Below are positions 9,195-17,895 of a stretch of 64,000 bases of DNA, in pieces; position 1 is the stretch's first letter; every line of letters begins with the position of its first letter. Both the position numbers and the translations under genes were made by a program. The DNA is taken from the NCBI GenBank assembly GCA_965230525.1, contig OZ246008.1, positions 1,550,001 through 1,614,000 on the forward strand, written 5' to 3'. The notes below the pieces were generated by a model. It was not told the DNA's origin. It saw nothing but the letters and a program-made list of their open reading frames with translations, and did no database searches. This DNA comes from GCA-002733465 sp965230525. Its GTDB lineage: Bacteria > Pseudomonadota > Gammaproteobacteria > Enterobacterales > Kangiellaceae.

Positions 9195-9211
9195 ACGACC
9201 GGTCATATATT
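9195..9211. promoter_or_regulatory. Candidate TetR operator 3, overlapping a -10 box
   Basis: ACGACCGGTC followed by ATATATT, 43 bp before the gene at 9254. The TATATT at 9206-9211 can act as a -10 element, so binding would block this promoter as at tetR. No good -35 box is visible. Confidence 0.6.
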
Positions 9212-9253
9212 TTAGTAATTAAAGTGCAACTTAAGAGTTGAGTAATCAGTAAA

Positions 9254-10441
9254 ATGAAATTTCTGCAAATTGTCTTATCAATATGGCTCTTTGGGCTAGC
9301 TGCTAACGTCGCTGCGAAAGATAACAATGATCAGCCGCCCGTTAAAGTTGCTGCCAAGTCTTCAGTCGATCAGTCTGAGCAGCATCAATCTGGGCAAGCA
9401 TTAGTTGCCACCATTGATTCAGAAAAGCGAGCGCGCCGGGACTGGATTTGGGAGTCTGAAATTGAGCCAAATAATACCGGCTGGTCTCTATATTTGGATA
9501 ACGACCTGTTTGCGTTAAGAGATGGCGATAGAGACTACACCGGCGGAATGTCGTTGACCCTTTCTGGCTCGCGGGCAACTGATTATTGGTTTTCGCTAAA
9601 CCCCGTTTTGCAATCAATCGATAACCTTAGTTTTATCGGTGATTTACATCGCCATGGTGATAGGCAATTACACAGTATTGAAACGGGCTTTACGGTTTTT
9701 ACCCCGGCCAATATCAACCAAGTTGATAAGCAACTCGGTGATCGACCTTATGCCAGTCTCATTTACCTTTCGAACACAAAAGAGTCGATTGACTTAAAAA
9801 ACGACTCTGCCTGGGTTTCCTCATTTACGATTGGTGTGTTGGGCTCTTCTATTGTTGAAGAAATTCAAACTGAAATCCATAAAGCGACTGGCAGTGAAGA
9901 GCCGGTAGGGTGGGAAAATCAAATTAGTGATGGTGGCGAGCTGACTTTTCGCTATAGCTTGGCAAAACAAAACTTATTTCATTTTAATTATCAGGGAGAA
10001 AATCGAGTGGAAGTAAGTACTACCTCACAAGCTAGCCTTGGCTATTTAACTGAGTTTTCGTTTGGAATGGCAGCTCGAGTCGGTGAGTTTAATACCCCTT
10101 GGTACAGTTTTAGGCCACAATTCAATGATTATTCTGAAAAGTCATCGAGCTTGGCAGGCACGCAAAAAGGCAGTGAAGAATTATACTTTTGGGCGGGTTT
10201 CAACCTGCATGCTCGGCTTTACAATTCATTTTTACAAGGCCAGTTCAAGCAAACTCAATCTGCATTTAGTGCTGACGAGCTTCGACATTGGGTGGTTGAT
10301 GGCTGGCTTGGGGTGACCAAGCAGTTTAATACCGGCTGGCGGGTCAGCTATTTATTAAGAGGTCAGTCGTCGGAAATAAAAAAGGGGGTCGCTGATCGGA
10401 ATACGGTTTGGGGCGGTTTTATTATTAGTAAAGCGTGGTAA
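9254..10441 (+). CDS. LpxR-family (DUF2219) lipid A deacylase-like outer-membrane protein
   Basis: 395 residues. A signal peptide runs to about residue 22 (ANVAA before KD). The mature protein carries the family motif LYLDNDLFAL then DRDYTGGMSLTLSG, and a later HSIETG-FTP segment. The rest alternates polar and hydrophobic residues, as in a 12-strand beta-barrel. LpxR removes the 3'-acyloxyacyl chains of lipid A at the outer membrane; the Asn-Asp of the motif matches the catalytic region. Two candidate TetR operators precede it, suggesting inducible envelope remodelling. About 70 residues precede the barrel, more than in the Salmonella enzyme. Substrate is inferred from family only. Confidence 0.82.
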   Translation: MKFLQIVLSIWLFGLAANVAAKDNNDQPPVKVAAKSSVDQSEQHQSGQALVATIDSEKRARRDWIWESEIEPNNTGWSLYLDNDLFALRDGDRDYTGGMSLTLSGSRATDYWFSLNPVLQSIDNLSFIGDLHRHGDRQLHSIETGFTVFTPANINQVDKQLGDRPYASLIYLSNTKESIDLKNDSAWVSSFTIGVLGSSIVEEIQTEIHKATGSEEPVGWENQISDGGELTFRYSLAKQNLFHFNYQGENRVEVSTTSQASLGYLTEFSFGMAARVGEFNTPWYSFRPQFNDYSEKSSSLAGTQKGSEELYFWAGFNLHARLYNSFLQGQFKQTQSAFSADELRHWVVDGWLGVTKQFNTGWRVSYLLRGQSSEIKKGVADRNTVWGGFIISKAW

Positions 10442-10608
10442 ATGTTGAGATTTAGTAGGTTCGGTTTATATAACTAATGGTTCCTTAAATCGGCATTAAT
10501 ATTTCGAATTTGGTGTTATTTTGATTGTTTTAATAGCGCGTTTTGATAATATAATTGCCCTCTTGCATGACTTCTTTTATCAAGGACGAGTTCCATGAGT
10601 CTAACTCA

Positions 10609-11556
10609 ATGAATAATATCGCGCTTTTTCTCACCTCAGCGTTTATTTGGGGCTCAACTTGGCTAATGATCACCTTCCAACTTGGGGTTGTGGCGCCATT
10701 AGTGTCTGTGGTTTACCGTTTTTTCTTGGCGAGCTTAATTCTATTCGCATACTGTTTATGGCGTAGGCGACCTTTTCAATTTTCACACTCTGATCACTTT
10801 TGGATTTTGGTCCAAGGGTTAATGTTATTTGGTTTTAATTATTGGTTGACCTATCTTGGGATTACTAAGATAACCAGCGCGTTGGCGGCAATTCTCAGCA
10901 CGAGTATTGTCTATTTTAATGTTGTTTTCGCAAGGATTTTCCTCGGCGACAAGATTAAGCCTGAAGTGGTGGTGGGCGCCAGTATTGGTGTGATCGGCAT
11001 TATTCTTATTTTCTTGCCCGAGGTTGATTTGGGAGAGCGTCATGGATTGAATGACCAGATAGACTGGGCGCTTTTCTTTAAGAGCGATGCTTGGGCAGGA
11101 ATTGTCATGGTTTTGACGGGCAGTATTTTTGCGTCGCTGGGCAATATTGCCTCTGCAAAAACTCAGCGCCGAGAAATTCCAGTACTTCAAGCGAATGCTT
11201 TGGGCATGGGGTATGCCTCGATTTTCCTTGCACTGATTGCTGCAGCCAGTGGTTACCAATTTGCATTTGAATGGACCTTCAGTTATATCGGCTCGCTAGT
11301 TTATTTAGCGCTGTTTGGTTCAGTGATTGCGTTTGGCGCTTTCTTAACCTTGCTTGGTAAGATAGGGCCCGACAAAGCGGGTTATATCTCGTTAGTTTAC
11401 CCTGTGATTGCAATGATCTTTTCAACCTTCTTTGAAGACTATCAGTGGACCACAGAAGGTATCTTTGGACTAGTGATCATACTTGTCGGCAATTATATTG
11501 CGATGGGCAAGTATAAGCAGTTACCCTTTTTCAAAGGCCGCTCACCGACTGCCTAA
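10609..11556 (+). CDS. EamA/DMT-superfamily transporter
   Basis: An inner-membrane protein of about 315 residues with ten predicted helices in two EamA repeats. The first repeat begins FIWGSTWLMI. The second ends with YISLVYPVIAMIFSTFFE. The frame is open back to a TTG at 10555, but homology begins at ATG 10609. Members export amino acids, nucleobases or other metabolites; the substrate cannot be read from sequence. It stands alone between lpxR-like and kbl. Confidence 0.87.
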   Translation: MNNIALFLTSAFIWGSTWLMITFQLGVVAPLVSVVYRFFLASLILFAYCLWRRRPFQFSHSDHFWILVQGLMLFGFNYWLTYLGITKITSALAAILSTSIVYFNVVFARIFLGDKIKPEVVVGASIGVIGIILIFLPEVDLGERHGLNDQIDWALFFKSDAWAGIVMVLTGSIFASLGNIASAKTQRREIPVLQANALGMGYASIFLALIAAASGYQFAFEWTFSYIGSLVYLALFGSVIAFGAFLTLLGKIGPDKAGYISLVYPVIAMIFSTFFEDYQWTTEGIFGLVIILVGNYIAMGKYKQLPFFKGRSPTA

Positions 11557-11663
11557 ACCAGTTAATTTATCAGTTGGATTTAAACTGAGTTAATGTAAAA
11601 TTAGCCGCCTAATGGCGAAGTTTAAATCGCCTGCCTAAATTAACGGTTCTTCAGGTGTCATAA

Positions 11664-12857
11664 ATGAGCAAATCCTTCCTAGAAAATCTACAAGATCAAA
11701 TTGATGAATTACATGAGCAAGGCTTATATAAAGACGAGCGCGTGATCGATTCGCAACAGCAAGCAAATATTCACGTCACTAGCGGCGAAAATGTTCTTAA
11801 TTTTTGTGCCAATAACTATCTAGGGCTAGCAAACAGTCCTGAACTGATTGAAGCGGGCCGCCAAGCATTGCAGGAGTGGGGCTATGGAATGGCTTCGGTG
11901 CGGTTTATTTGCGGTACTCAAGCGGTGCACAAGCAACTAGAGGATCGCATCAGTCAGTTTCTAAAAATGGAAGATACTATTTTGTATAGTTCTTGCTTTG
12001 ATGCGAATGGCGGCTTGTTTGAAACTATTTTGACTGATCAGGATGCGGTTATTTCTGACGCCTTAAACCATGCCTCGATTATTGACGGTGTTCGGTTGAG
12101 TAAGGCGAAGCGATTCCGCTATGCCAACAATGATATGGCGGATCTCGAAAAGCAACTGCAAGCCGCTGTGGAAGCCGGTGCGCGTTATAAGTTGATTGCA
12201 ACCGACGGGGTTTTTTCGATGGACGGCTATTTGGCTAACTTGACGGCAATTTGCGATTTAGCTGACAAATATGACGCTCTCGTTATGGTTGATGACTCTC
12301 ACGCTGTTGGTTTTATGGGTGAAAATGGCCGCGGAACGCATGAACATTGTGGCGTTATGGACAGAGTTGACATCATTACCGGGACCTTGGGTAAAGCCCT
12401 AGGTGGTGCATCCGGTGGATATACCTCAGGTAAAAAGGAAATCATTGAGTGGCTCAGACAGCGCTCACGTCCTTATCTTTTCTCAAACACTTTAGCGCCA
12501 GTAATTGCGGCAGCGAGTATCAAAGTGATTGATCTGTTGGAAGGCGGTAATCAACTGCGCGAGAAGCTGAATAATAACGCCAATTACTTCAGAGAAAAAA
12601 TGGCATTGCTTGGTTTTGAGTTACTTCCTGGTGAACACCCCATTATTCCAGTGATGCTGGGTGATGCCGCACTTGCTAAAAAGTTTGCCGACGAAATGCT
12701 AAAAGAAGGCATTTATGTGGTTGGATTTTCATTCCCCGTTGTTCCAAAAGGACAGGCAAGAATTCGAACTCAGATGTCAGCAGCGCATGATTTCTCCCAT
12801 ATTGACCAAGCCGTGGCCGCCTTTGAAAAAGTTGGTAAAAAGCTAGGTGTTATTTAA
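11664..12857 (+). CDS. kbl: 2-amino-3-ketobutyrate CoA ligase (glycine C-acetyltransferase)
   Basis: 397 residues, the usual length for the family, and a PLP-dependent alpha-oxoamine synthase. Visible motifs are NFCANNYLGLA, SCFDANGGLFE, VDDSHAVGF and TGTLGKALGGASGG, whose Lys binds PLP. It cleaves 2-amino-3-ketobutyrate with CoA into glycine and acetyl-CoA, the second step of threonine degradation. tdh follows 60 bp downstream on the same strand, the E. coli kbl-tdh order. Confidence 0.97.
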   Translation: MSKSFLENLQDQIDELHEQGLYKDERVIDSQQQANIHVTSGENVLNFCANNYLGLANSPELIEAGRQALQEWGYGMASVRFICGTQAVHKQLEDRISQFLKMEDTILYSSCFDANGGLFETILTDQDAVISDALNHASIIDGVRLSKAKRFRYANNDMADLEKQLQAAVEAGARYKLIATDGVFSMDGYLANLTAICDLADKYDALVMVDDSHAVGFMGENGRGTHEHCGVMDRVDIITGTLGKALGGASGGYTSGKKEIIEWLRQRSRPYLFSNTLAPVIAAASIKVIDLLEGGNQLREKLNNNANYFREKMALLGFELLPGEHPIIPVMLGDAALAKKFADEMLKEGIYVVGFSFPVVPKGQARIRTQMSAAHDFSHIDQAVAAFEKVGKKLGVI

Positions 12858-12917
12858 TTCGCCGTGTTTTGTAAAGCCGCGAAATTAGCGCTTTAAGCGA
12901 GCAAAAGAGACAAATTT

Positions 12918-13943
12918 ATGAAAACTCTATCGAAACTAAAAGCTGAAAAAGGAATTTGGCTGTCACAGGCTGAGGTACCCGAGTGCGGTTACAACGATGT
13001 GTTGATAAAAATAAGAAAAACAGCGATTTGTGGCACCGATATGCATATTTACAATTGGGACGAATGGTCACAAAACACCATTCCCGTGCCTATGACTGTG
13101 GGTCACGAGTTTGTTGGAGTGATTGAAGCGGTAGGCGAGGGTGTTAGCGGTTTTAATATTGGCGATCGCGTATCTGGCGAAGGTCATATTACCTGCGGGC
13201 ATTGTCGAAACTGCCGAGCTGGCCGTCGTCACCTATGCCGAAATACCGTTGGCGTGGGGGTCAATCGTTCGGGCGCATTTGCTGAGTACTTAAGTATTCC
13301 TGCGGTTAACGCGTTTAAATTACCCGCCGATATTAGTGATGATATGGCTGCTATTTTTGATCCGTTTGGTAATGCGGTACATACCGCACTCTCATTTGAT
13401 TTGGTTGGCGAAGATGTTCTAATCACCGGTGCGGGACCGATTGGAATTATGGCCGCTGCAGTGTGTCGTCACGTCGGCGCTCGCCATGTTGTGATAACTG
13501 ATGTAAACGATTATCGCCTCGATTTAGCCAAACAGTTAGGTGCTACTCGCGCGGTCAACGTGCTTAACACCGATCTTAAAGATGTGATGAGTGAGCTCGG
13601 CATGACTGAAGGCTTTGATGTGGCACTAGAGATGTCTGGGGTTCCTTCTGCGGTACAGTCTATGCTGGCAACAATGAATAATGGCGGTAAAATTGCCATG
13701 TTGGGGATCCCACCGGCTGATATGGCGGTAGATTGGAATCAGGTGATTTTTAAAGGCTTACAAATTAAGGGTATTTACGGTCGAGAAATGTTTGAAACTT
13801 GGTACAAAATGGTTTCATTATTGCAATCTGGATTAGATATTTCGCCTATAGTGACTCACCAATTCAAAGTGGAAGATTTTCAGCAAGGTTTTGACATTAT
13901 GGGGTCAGGCCAGTCAGGTAAAGTGATTTTAGAATGGTCTTAG
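12918..13943 (+). CDS. tdh: L-threonine 3-dehydrogenase
   Basis: 341 residues, a zinc-dependent medium-chain dehydrogenase. Catalytic-zinc ligands lie in AICGTDMHIYNWD and GHEFVGVIE. The structural-zinc cysteines are in CGHCRNCRAGRRHLC. The Rossmann glycine motif is ITGAGPIGIMAAAV. It oxidises threonine to 2-amino-3-ketobutyrate with NAD+, supplying Kbl. Probably co-transcribed with kbl. Confidence 0.97.
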   Translation: MKTLSKLKAEKGIWLSQAEVPECGYNDVLIKIRKTAICGTDMHIYNWDEWSQNTIPVPMTVGHEFVGVIEAVGEGVSGFNIGDRVSGEGHITCGHCRNCRAGRRHLCRNTVGVGVNRSGAFAEYLSIPAVNAFKLPADISDDMAAIFDPFGNAVHTALSFDLVGEDVLITGAGPIGIMAAAVCRHVGARHVVITDVNDYRLDLAKQLGATRAVNVLNTDLKDVMSELGMTEGFDVALEMSGVPSAVQSMLATMNNGGKIAMLGIPPADMAVDWNQVIFKGLQIKGIYGREMFETWYKMVSLLQSGLDISPIVTHQFKVEDFQQGFDIMGSGQSGKVILEWS

Positions 13944-13976
13944 AGTAGTTTTAGGCTGATAATAGTCAAGTTTTAA

Positions 13977-13998
13977 GAGGAGGCGAGCTTGCTTCCTC
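13977..13998. terminator. Possible hairpin at the tdh / fliL-like convergent junction
   Basis: GAGGAGGC pairs with GCTTCCTC (one G-U) around a six-base loop. Neither strand has a strong T-run after it, so terminator function is uncertain. Confidence 0.3.
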
Positions 13999-14090
13999 TA
14001 TACTCCGGATAATCCCTGATTATTTAGGATAATTCTCCGGTTTATTATCGGCTCCCCAATTATTCTTATCACCGCTAAACCCAAAGGTTA

Positions 14091-14522
14091 TCACTGATAA
14101 ACGTAATTAGTGAACAGCAGATTCTCAACAATATCCACACCAATTTCTTCTTTTAATGCTTCTTTGACCGCTTCCATAGCGGCTATCCTCAACTGCTCAC
14201 GTTCTGCGAAGGGTTGGATGACCGATTTATCTTGACGATTAAAGAATTTAATCAAGGTATCCTGTAGCAGAGGAAGGTGTAATTCGACTAAATCGTAGTT
14301 GTCTTGCCCTCGAACGGCAATATTAACCTGAACCACCACATAACCAATCTTTTTTCCGGTTCCTTGATAGAAGGTTAAGATGTTAGGTTCAATTTCGTAA
14401 TACATTAATTCTGCTTTTTCTTGTTCTTGCTCCGCTTCTTCTTCCGCAACAACTAAGTTTGGTAGCAACCAAAAGCTGGTTATCATGATAAATATCAGCA
14501 GCTTACCTATCTTTGTTAACAT
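14091..14522 (-). CDS. FliL-like flagellar basal-body-associated protein
   Basis: About 143 residues. An N-terminal hydrophobic segment (KLLIFIMITSFWLLPNLVVA) is followed by an acidic linker and a FliL-type domain (YYEIEPNILTFY ... LVELHLPLLQDTLIKFF ... LRIAAMEAVKEAL). FliL proteins sit in the inner membrane near the stator and affect motor torque. No flagellar genes are nearby, so this is a lone paralog rather than the operon fliL. I chose the ATG at 14522, preceded by GGTGA, over the GTG at 14531. Confidence 0.8.
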   Translation of the reverse strand: MLTKIGKLLIFIMITSFWLLPNLVVAEEEAEQEQEKAELMYYEIEPNILTFYQGTGKKIGYVVVQVNIAVRGQDNYDLVELHLPLLQDTLIKFFNRQDKSVIQPFAEREQLRIAAMEAVKEALKEEIGVDIVENLLFTNYVYQ

Positions 14523-14760
14523 TATCTTCACCGTCGATTTAGACCTGTTTTTAAGTATAGTTTAATCAATAAAAAAGTGAAAAAATCTTCTTAAAAATAT
14601 TCTAATTGATGAGTTCCGGCAATAAGGCGAAAAAAAATAATCTCAAAAATTGTTAAAGAAATTTTGACTTCGTTCGATAACAAAAAGTACTTACCAACAA
14701 TTCAAAGGAAAACAGCATCCGATATTTGTGCGGTTATCGGAAACAAGTAAAGAGGGCGAT

Positions 14761-15180
14761 ATGATGAATAAGGTTCTTCACAAAAGTAAAATAATAGCAG
14801 CTGCCTTTTTGTGTGTAGCAGTACTTATTTCTCCACAGGAGTCCAAAGCAGGAGACTTGCAACGACTCGCAGAAAACTTATGCGATTATGCCAAAAGCAA
14901 TAATCGGGCAAGCATGAGAAAGAAGTTGAAATCAGCAAGAATGAAACTCAAAGTAATTTATCCAGGATTAATCTGTGGTAAGGGCGGGAGTTTAATGCGA
15001 GTTGCGGTGACCAATGGCTCAATCGATGCTGCAAAATTTATTGTGACCAAAGCAGGTAAAAAAGGTCTTCAAGTTGTCGAGAAAGACGGTAAGACTGTTT
15101 TGGAATACACCGAAGGCTTAGTTGCTGCAGGTGACGCCAGTAAGCAAGCGTATGTAGATATGATTAAATCTAAGCTTTAA
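14761..15180 (+). CDS. DUF3718 family secreted protein, copy 1
   Basis: About 139 residues. The start is ATG 14761 or 14764, placed by AGAGGG just upstream; the frame is open further upstream but lacks a ribosome site there. A signal peptide ends near SKAG. The mature part has DLQRLAENLCDYAKSNNR, a basic stretch RKKLKSARMKLK and YPGLICGKGGSLMRVA, a DUF3718 pattern with two cysteines. Function unknown; predicted periplasmic. It is a paralog of the gene at 15681 and has its own terminator at 15264-15290. Confidence 0.82.
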   Translation: MMNKVLHKSKIIAAAFLCVAVLISPQESKAGDLQRLAENLCDYAKSNNRASMRKKLKSARMKLKVIYPGLICGKGGSLMRVAVTNGSIDAAKFIVTKAGKKGLQVVEKDGKTVLEYTEGLVAAGDASKQAYVDMIKSKL

Positions 15181-15263
15181 AAAACAAATTTAACGAACTA
15201 ACGAATTTAATAACAATAATAAACATCAACAAATTTTTATCTCTGTTGTTCATGTCCTCACTC

Positions 15264-15290
15264 GCCGGGAACCATTCCCGGCATTTTTTT
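15264..15290 (+). terminator. Rho-independent terminator of DUF3718 copy 1
   Basis: GCCGGGAA and TTCCCGGC form a perfect 8-bp stem with a 3-base loop, followed by ATTTTTTT. Confidence 0.93.
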
Positions 15291-15543
15291 GCCTGTGACT
15301 TACTGAATATCAACTTGACTAGTCTCAGTAACATCTAAATCCGCAACACCTGAATACATAACTTTAGAAAAAGCGATGGTTAGCATTGCATCATTTTGCA
15401 TTTTATAAGGCTCTGTAACTCGACTAACCAGTCTAAATCGTTGACCAAACTCTCAATTTTCAAAATAGTTAAAAAAAAGGCTAAAGAAAATTGAAGATCA
15501 CGCGATAACTATAACAAGTGCTCAGATGATATTGTCAAATGAC

Positions 15544-15585
15544 CAACTACAAGTTCCAAGAATACAACTACAAGTACCAAGAATA
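15544..15585 (+). repeat. Two direct 21-bp repeats upstream of DUF3718 copy 2
   Basis: Two adjacent 21-bp units starting CAACTACAAG differ at one base (TTCC against TACC). They are followed by two looser units containing GTTAGTAC. They lie 96-137 bp before the gene and could be a regulator array or simple slippage. Confidence 0.7.
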
Positions 15586-15680
15586 AAAGTTAGTACAACG
15601 GAATAAAGGTTAGTACCAAAAAACTAGGTCAGTATCGTGATGATGCAGTACATGTTTTCGAGAGAATGAGGATATAGAAA

Positions 15681-16097
15681 ATGAAAAATATAATTTTAAA
15701 AACTAAAATCGTGGGTGTAGCGTTAGCGGTCGGCCTGTTGAGTGTAGCGCCACAAGAAACACAAGCAAGTGACCTCCAGCGTCTTGCAGAAAATCTATGC
15801 GAGTACGCTAAAACTGATAATCGAGCGAGTATGCGTAAAAAGCTGAAAGGCGCTAGCATGAAATTGAAAGCCATTTACCCCGGATTAATTTGTGGTAAAG
15901 GTGGAACTTTGATGCGAGTGGCTGTTGCAAATGATGCAATGAATGCTGCTAAGTTTATCGCTTCAAAAGCGGGTAAAAAGAGCTTAAGAATTGTAGAAAA
16001 AGATGGTAAAAGTGTGCTTGAGTTTACCGAAGAGTTAGTTGCCGGCGGCGATGCAGGTAAACAACCGTTTGTTGATTTACTCAAGGCAAAACTATAG
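15681..16097 (+). CDS. DUF3718 family secreted protein, copy 2
   Basis: 138 residues, starting at an ATG preceded by GAGGAT. The signal peptide ends near TQAS. The mature region DLQRLAENLCEYAK ... YPGLICGKGGTLMRVA is highly similar to copy 1 along its length. Both cysteines are kept. The pair looks like a tandem duplication with separate transcription units. Function unknown. Confidence 0.83.
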   Translation: MKNIILKTKIVGVALAVGLLSVAPQETQASDLQRLAENLCEYAKTDNRASMRKKLKGASMKLKAIYPGLICGKGGTLMRVAVANDAMNAAKFIASKAGKKSLRIVEKDGKSVLEFTEELVAGGDAGKQPFVDLLKAKL

Positions 16098-16155
16098 TCA
16101 TTTTTGATAAAGCATTTTAATTAAACAGTTTAGTCTGCAGGGATACAGTCCCTTT

Positions 16156-16191
16156 AAAAACCGAATCTTAACTTTTAAGGTTCGGTTTTTT
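16156..16191 (+). terminator. Rho-independent terminator of DUF3718 copy 2
   Basis: A 16-bp stem with one G-U pair (5' arm 16156-16171, 3' arm 16175-16190) and a 3-base loop. The 3' arm ends in a run of six T. Confidence 0.9.
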
Positions 16192-16302
16192 CTCATCTGA
16201 AATTCAACTCATTTTGTCAAGGTAGAAATAAAACGCTGATCCCCAATAATAATCTATGCGATAATCGCGCATCATTGAGTAATTGAAAGACAGGATTAAA
16301 CA

Positions 16303-17736
16303 TTGCGAGTCGTTGTTTTTTTGGTTGGCTTAACAATCTTACTGGGAAGTTGTGCTAGTAAAACTACTTCACCAGACAAAACATCTGTCAAATCAGCAGC
16401 CAAGCCACCGGTTAAGAATATCATTCTGTTTATTGGAGACGGAATGGGGCCTGCTTATTTAAAAGCGTATCGACTTTATCAGGATAACCTTTCAACCCCA
16501 TCCGTTGAGCCAACGCTTTTTGACTCAATTTTAGTCGGCGCTTTGCGAACGGACCCGCTGGGGATTTCTGGAGAAATTACCGACTCATCTGCTTCAGCTA
16601 AGGCTTTAGCCACGGGTTTAAAAGCGGTTAATGGTCAGGTGACAGATTCAGCCGCTTCCGCAACTGCTTTTGCTACAGGTCTTAAGACTCTTAACGGCGC
16701 ACTTTCGGTCGATCCCAATAATAGGCCTATGCCAACCGTTCTTGAAAAAGCGAAAATACTAGGCAAGTCCACTGGAATGGTGGTGACTTCGCAAGTTTAT
16801 CATGCCACTCCTGCCGCATTTGTGGCTCATGAATTGGATAGAGATAATTATAAAGAAATTGCCAACCAGTTTTTTGATAACCAGTATCAGGGGTTGCCGT
16901 ATGTCGACGTTTTACTTGGCGGTGGCCGCAAGCATTTTATGGGGAATGAGCGAAACATCGCAATGGCTTTTCAAAATGCAGGCTATGACTTTGTCACCAG
17001 CCGAACTGAAATGTTGGCCTCTCGGAATGATAAGCTGCTGGGGTTGTTTGCCGAGATTGGGCTCGACAAAATGTTCGACAGAGATGTTAATACACCTTCG
17101 TTACGGGAGATGACTCGCGCGGCGATTGAAAGATTATCAAAAAATCCTAACGGCTTTTTTCTCATGGTGGAAGGCAGTCAAATTGATTGGGCTGGCCATG
17201 AGAATGATATTGTGGGTGTGATGAGTGAAATGGCTGATTTTGAAGCCGCTATTGCGGAAGGTCTAAACTTCGCAAAGTCAGACGCACAAACTCAGGTCAT
17301 TGTTACCGCCGATCATTCCACAGGAGGCCTCTCTGTTGGCGCAAGGGTCAATAAGGTGGATCACTATCAGTGGAATAGCCAAATCGTACGATCATTTAAA
17401 ATTACACCCAATAAAATTGTGCAACTCGCTCAAGAGTCGGGCGATTTATTACGGGCTTTTCAAAGCGCAACTGACATTCCATTATCCCTAAGCGATCAAA
17501 AAATGCTAGCAAATGCACCGATCAAAGATTACTACCAATCGTTAGCGGTGGTGACCGATTTAATCAATCGATTAAGTTACACCGGGTGGACCACTCAAGG
17601 GCACACCGGCGTTGATGTGAACTTGTATGCATTTGGACCGGAGTCAGCCAAACTGGTGGGCAACTGGGATAATACTAAGTTAGCCGAATTTATGTTTGAG
17701 CTATTGCAAAGCTCTCGGGCAGACGCGAGTCACTAA
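16303..17736 (+). CDS. Alkaline phosphatase, lipoprotein, with duplicated catalytic-serine segment
   Basis: 477 residues from a TTG start (AGGA upstream). The N-terminus has a lipobox LLGSC (Cys17), so it is probably lipid-anchored. PhoA-family metal and catalytic motifs are present: LFIGDGMG, TDSAASATAFATG, HATPAAF, EGSQIDWAGH, TADHSTGG and GHTGVD. His and Trp replace the E. coli D153 and K328 equivalents, as in TAB5- and Bacillus-type enzymes. Residues 93-113 and 114-134 are a diverged tandem duplication (14 of 21 identical), so there are two candidate nucleophile serines, Ser95 and Ser116. Ser116 is followed by the normal NGALSVD context and is the likelier nucleophile. It should release phosphate from organic esters in the periplasm. 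Confidence 0.93.
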   Translation: MRVVVFLVGLTILLGSCASKTTSPDKTSVKSAAKPPVKNIILFIGDGMGPAYLKAYRLYQDNLSTPSVEPTLFDSILVGALRTDPLGISGEITDSSASAKALATGLKAVNGQVTDSAASATAFATGLKTLNGALSVDPNNRPMPTVLEKAKILGKSTGMVVTSQVYHATPAAFVAHELDRDNYKEIANQFFDNQYQGLPYVDVLLGGGRKHFMGNERNIAMAFQNAGYDFVTSRTEMLASRNDKLLGLFAEIGLDKMFDRDVNTPSLREMTRAAIERLSKNPNGFFLMVEGSQIDWAGHENDIVGVMSEMADFEAAIAEGLNFAKSDAQTQVIVTADHSTGGLSVGARVNKVDHYQWNSQIVRSFKITPNKIVQLAQESGDLLRAFQSATDIPLSLSDQKMLANAPIKDYYQSLAVVTDLINRLSYTGWTTQGHTGVDVNLYAFGPESAKLVGNWDNTKLAEFMFELLQSSRADASH

Positions 17737-17820
17737 ATTTCTGTGGGCAATAAAATCCTGCAAGTCACTAAAGTCCGCAATTAACTAAGCTCCACAAGTC
17801 TCTAAACCCCTACTAGCAAT

Positions 17821-17895
17821 TTAAAACAGTCTCAGATAAAACAGCGGTAGTTAAAACAGTGTCAGTTAATACAGTATCAGTTAAAACTGTCTCAG
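17821..17895. repeat. Five 15-bp tandem repeats running into the fadD stop codon
   Basis: Units at 17821, 17836, 17851, 17866 and 17881. On the minus strand each reads CTGAGACAGTTTTAA or a close variant. The last unit encodes the final LRQF and stop of fadD, so the array repeats the 3' end of that gene. Unit 2 is the most diverged. Confidence 0.95.

Larger units (their letters stand above)
15181..15680 (+). other. 500-bp spacer between the two DUF3718 genes
   Basis: Contains the copy 1 terminator (15264-15290), a 21-bp direct repeat pair (15544-15585) and related AAGGTTAGTACC-like words to about 15640. No credible gene is visible. A promoter for copy 2 probably lies in the last 150 bp. Confidence 0.4.

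Noticed and set aside
10555..10608. Upstream TTG start and a five-codon leader peptide (ATG at 10595) before the EamA gene
   Set aside because: Homology starts at 10609, and the tiny frame has no ribosome site or attenuator features.
16579..16704. Assembly or sequencing duplication in the alkaline phosphatase
   Set aside because: The two copies differ at many third positions and at seven of 21 residues, so they diverged long ago.
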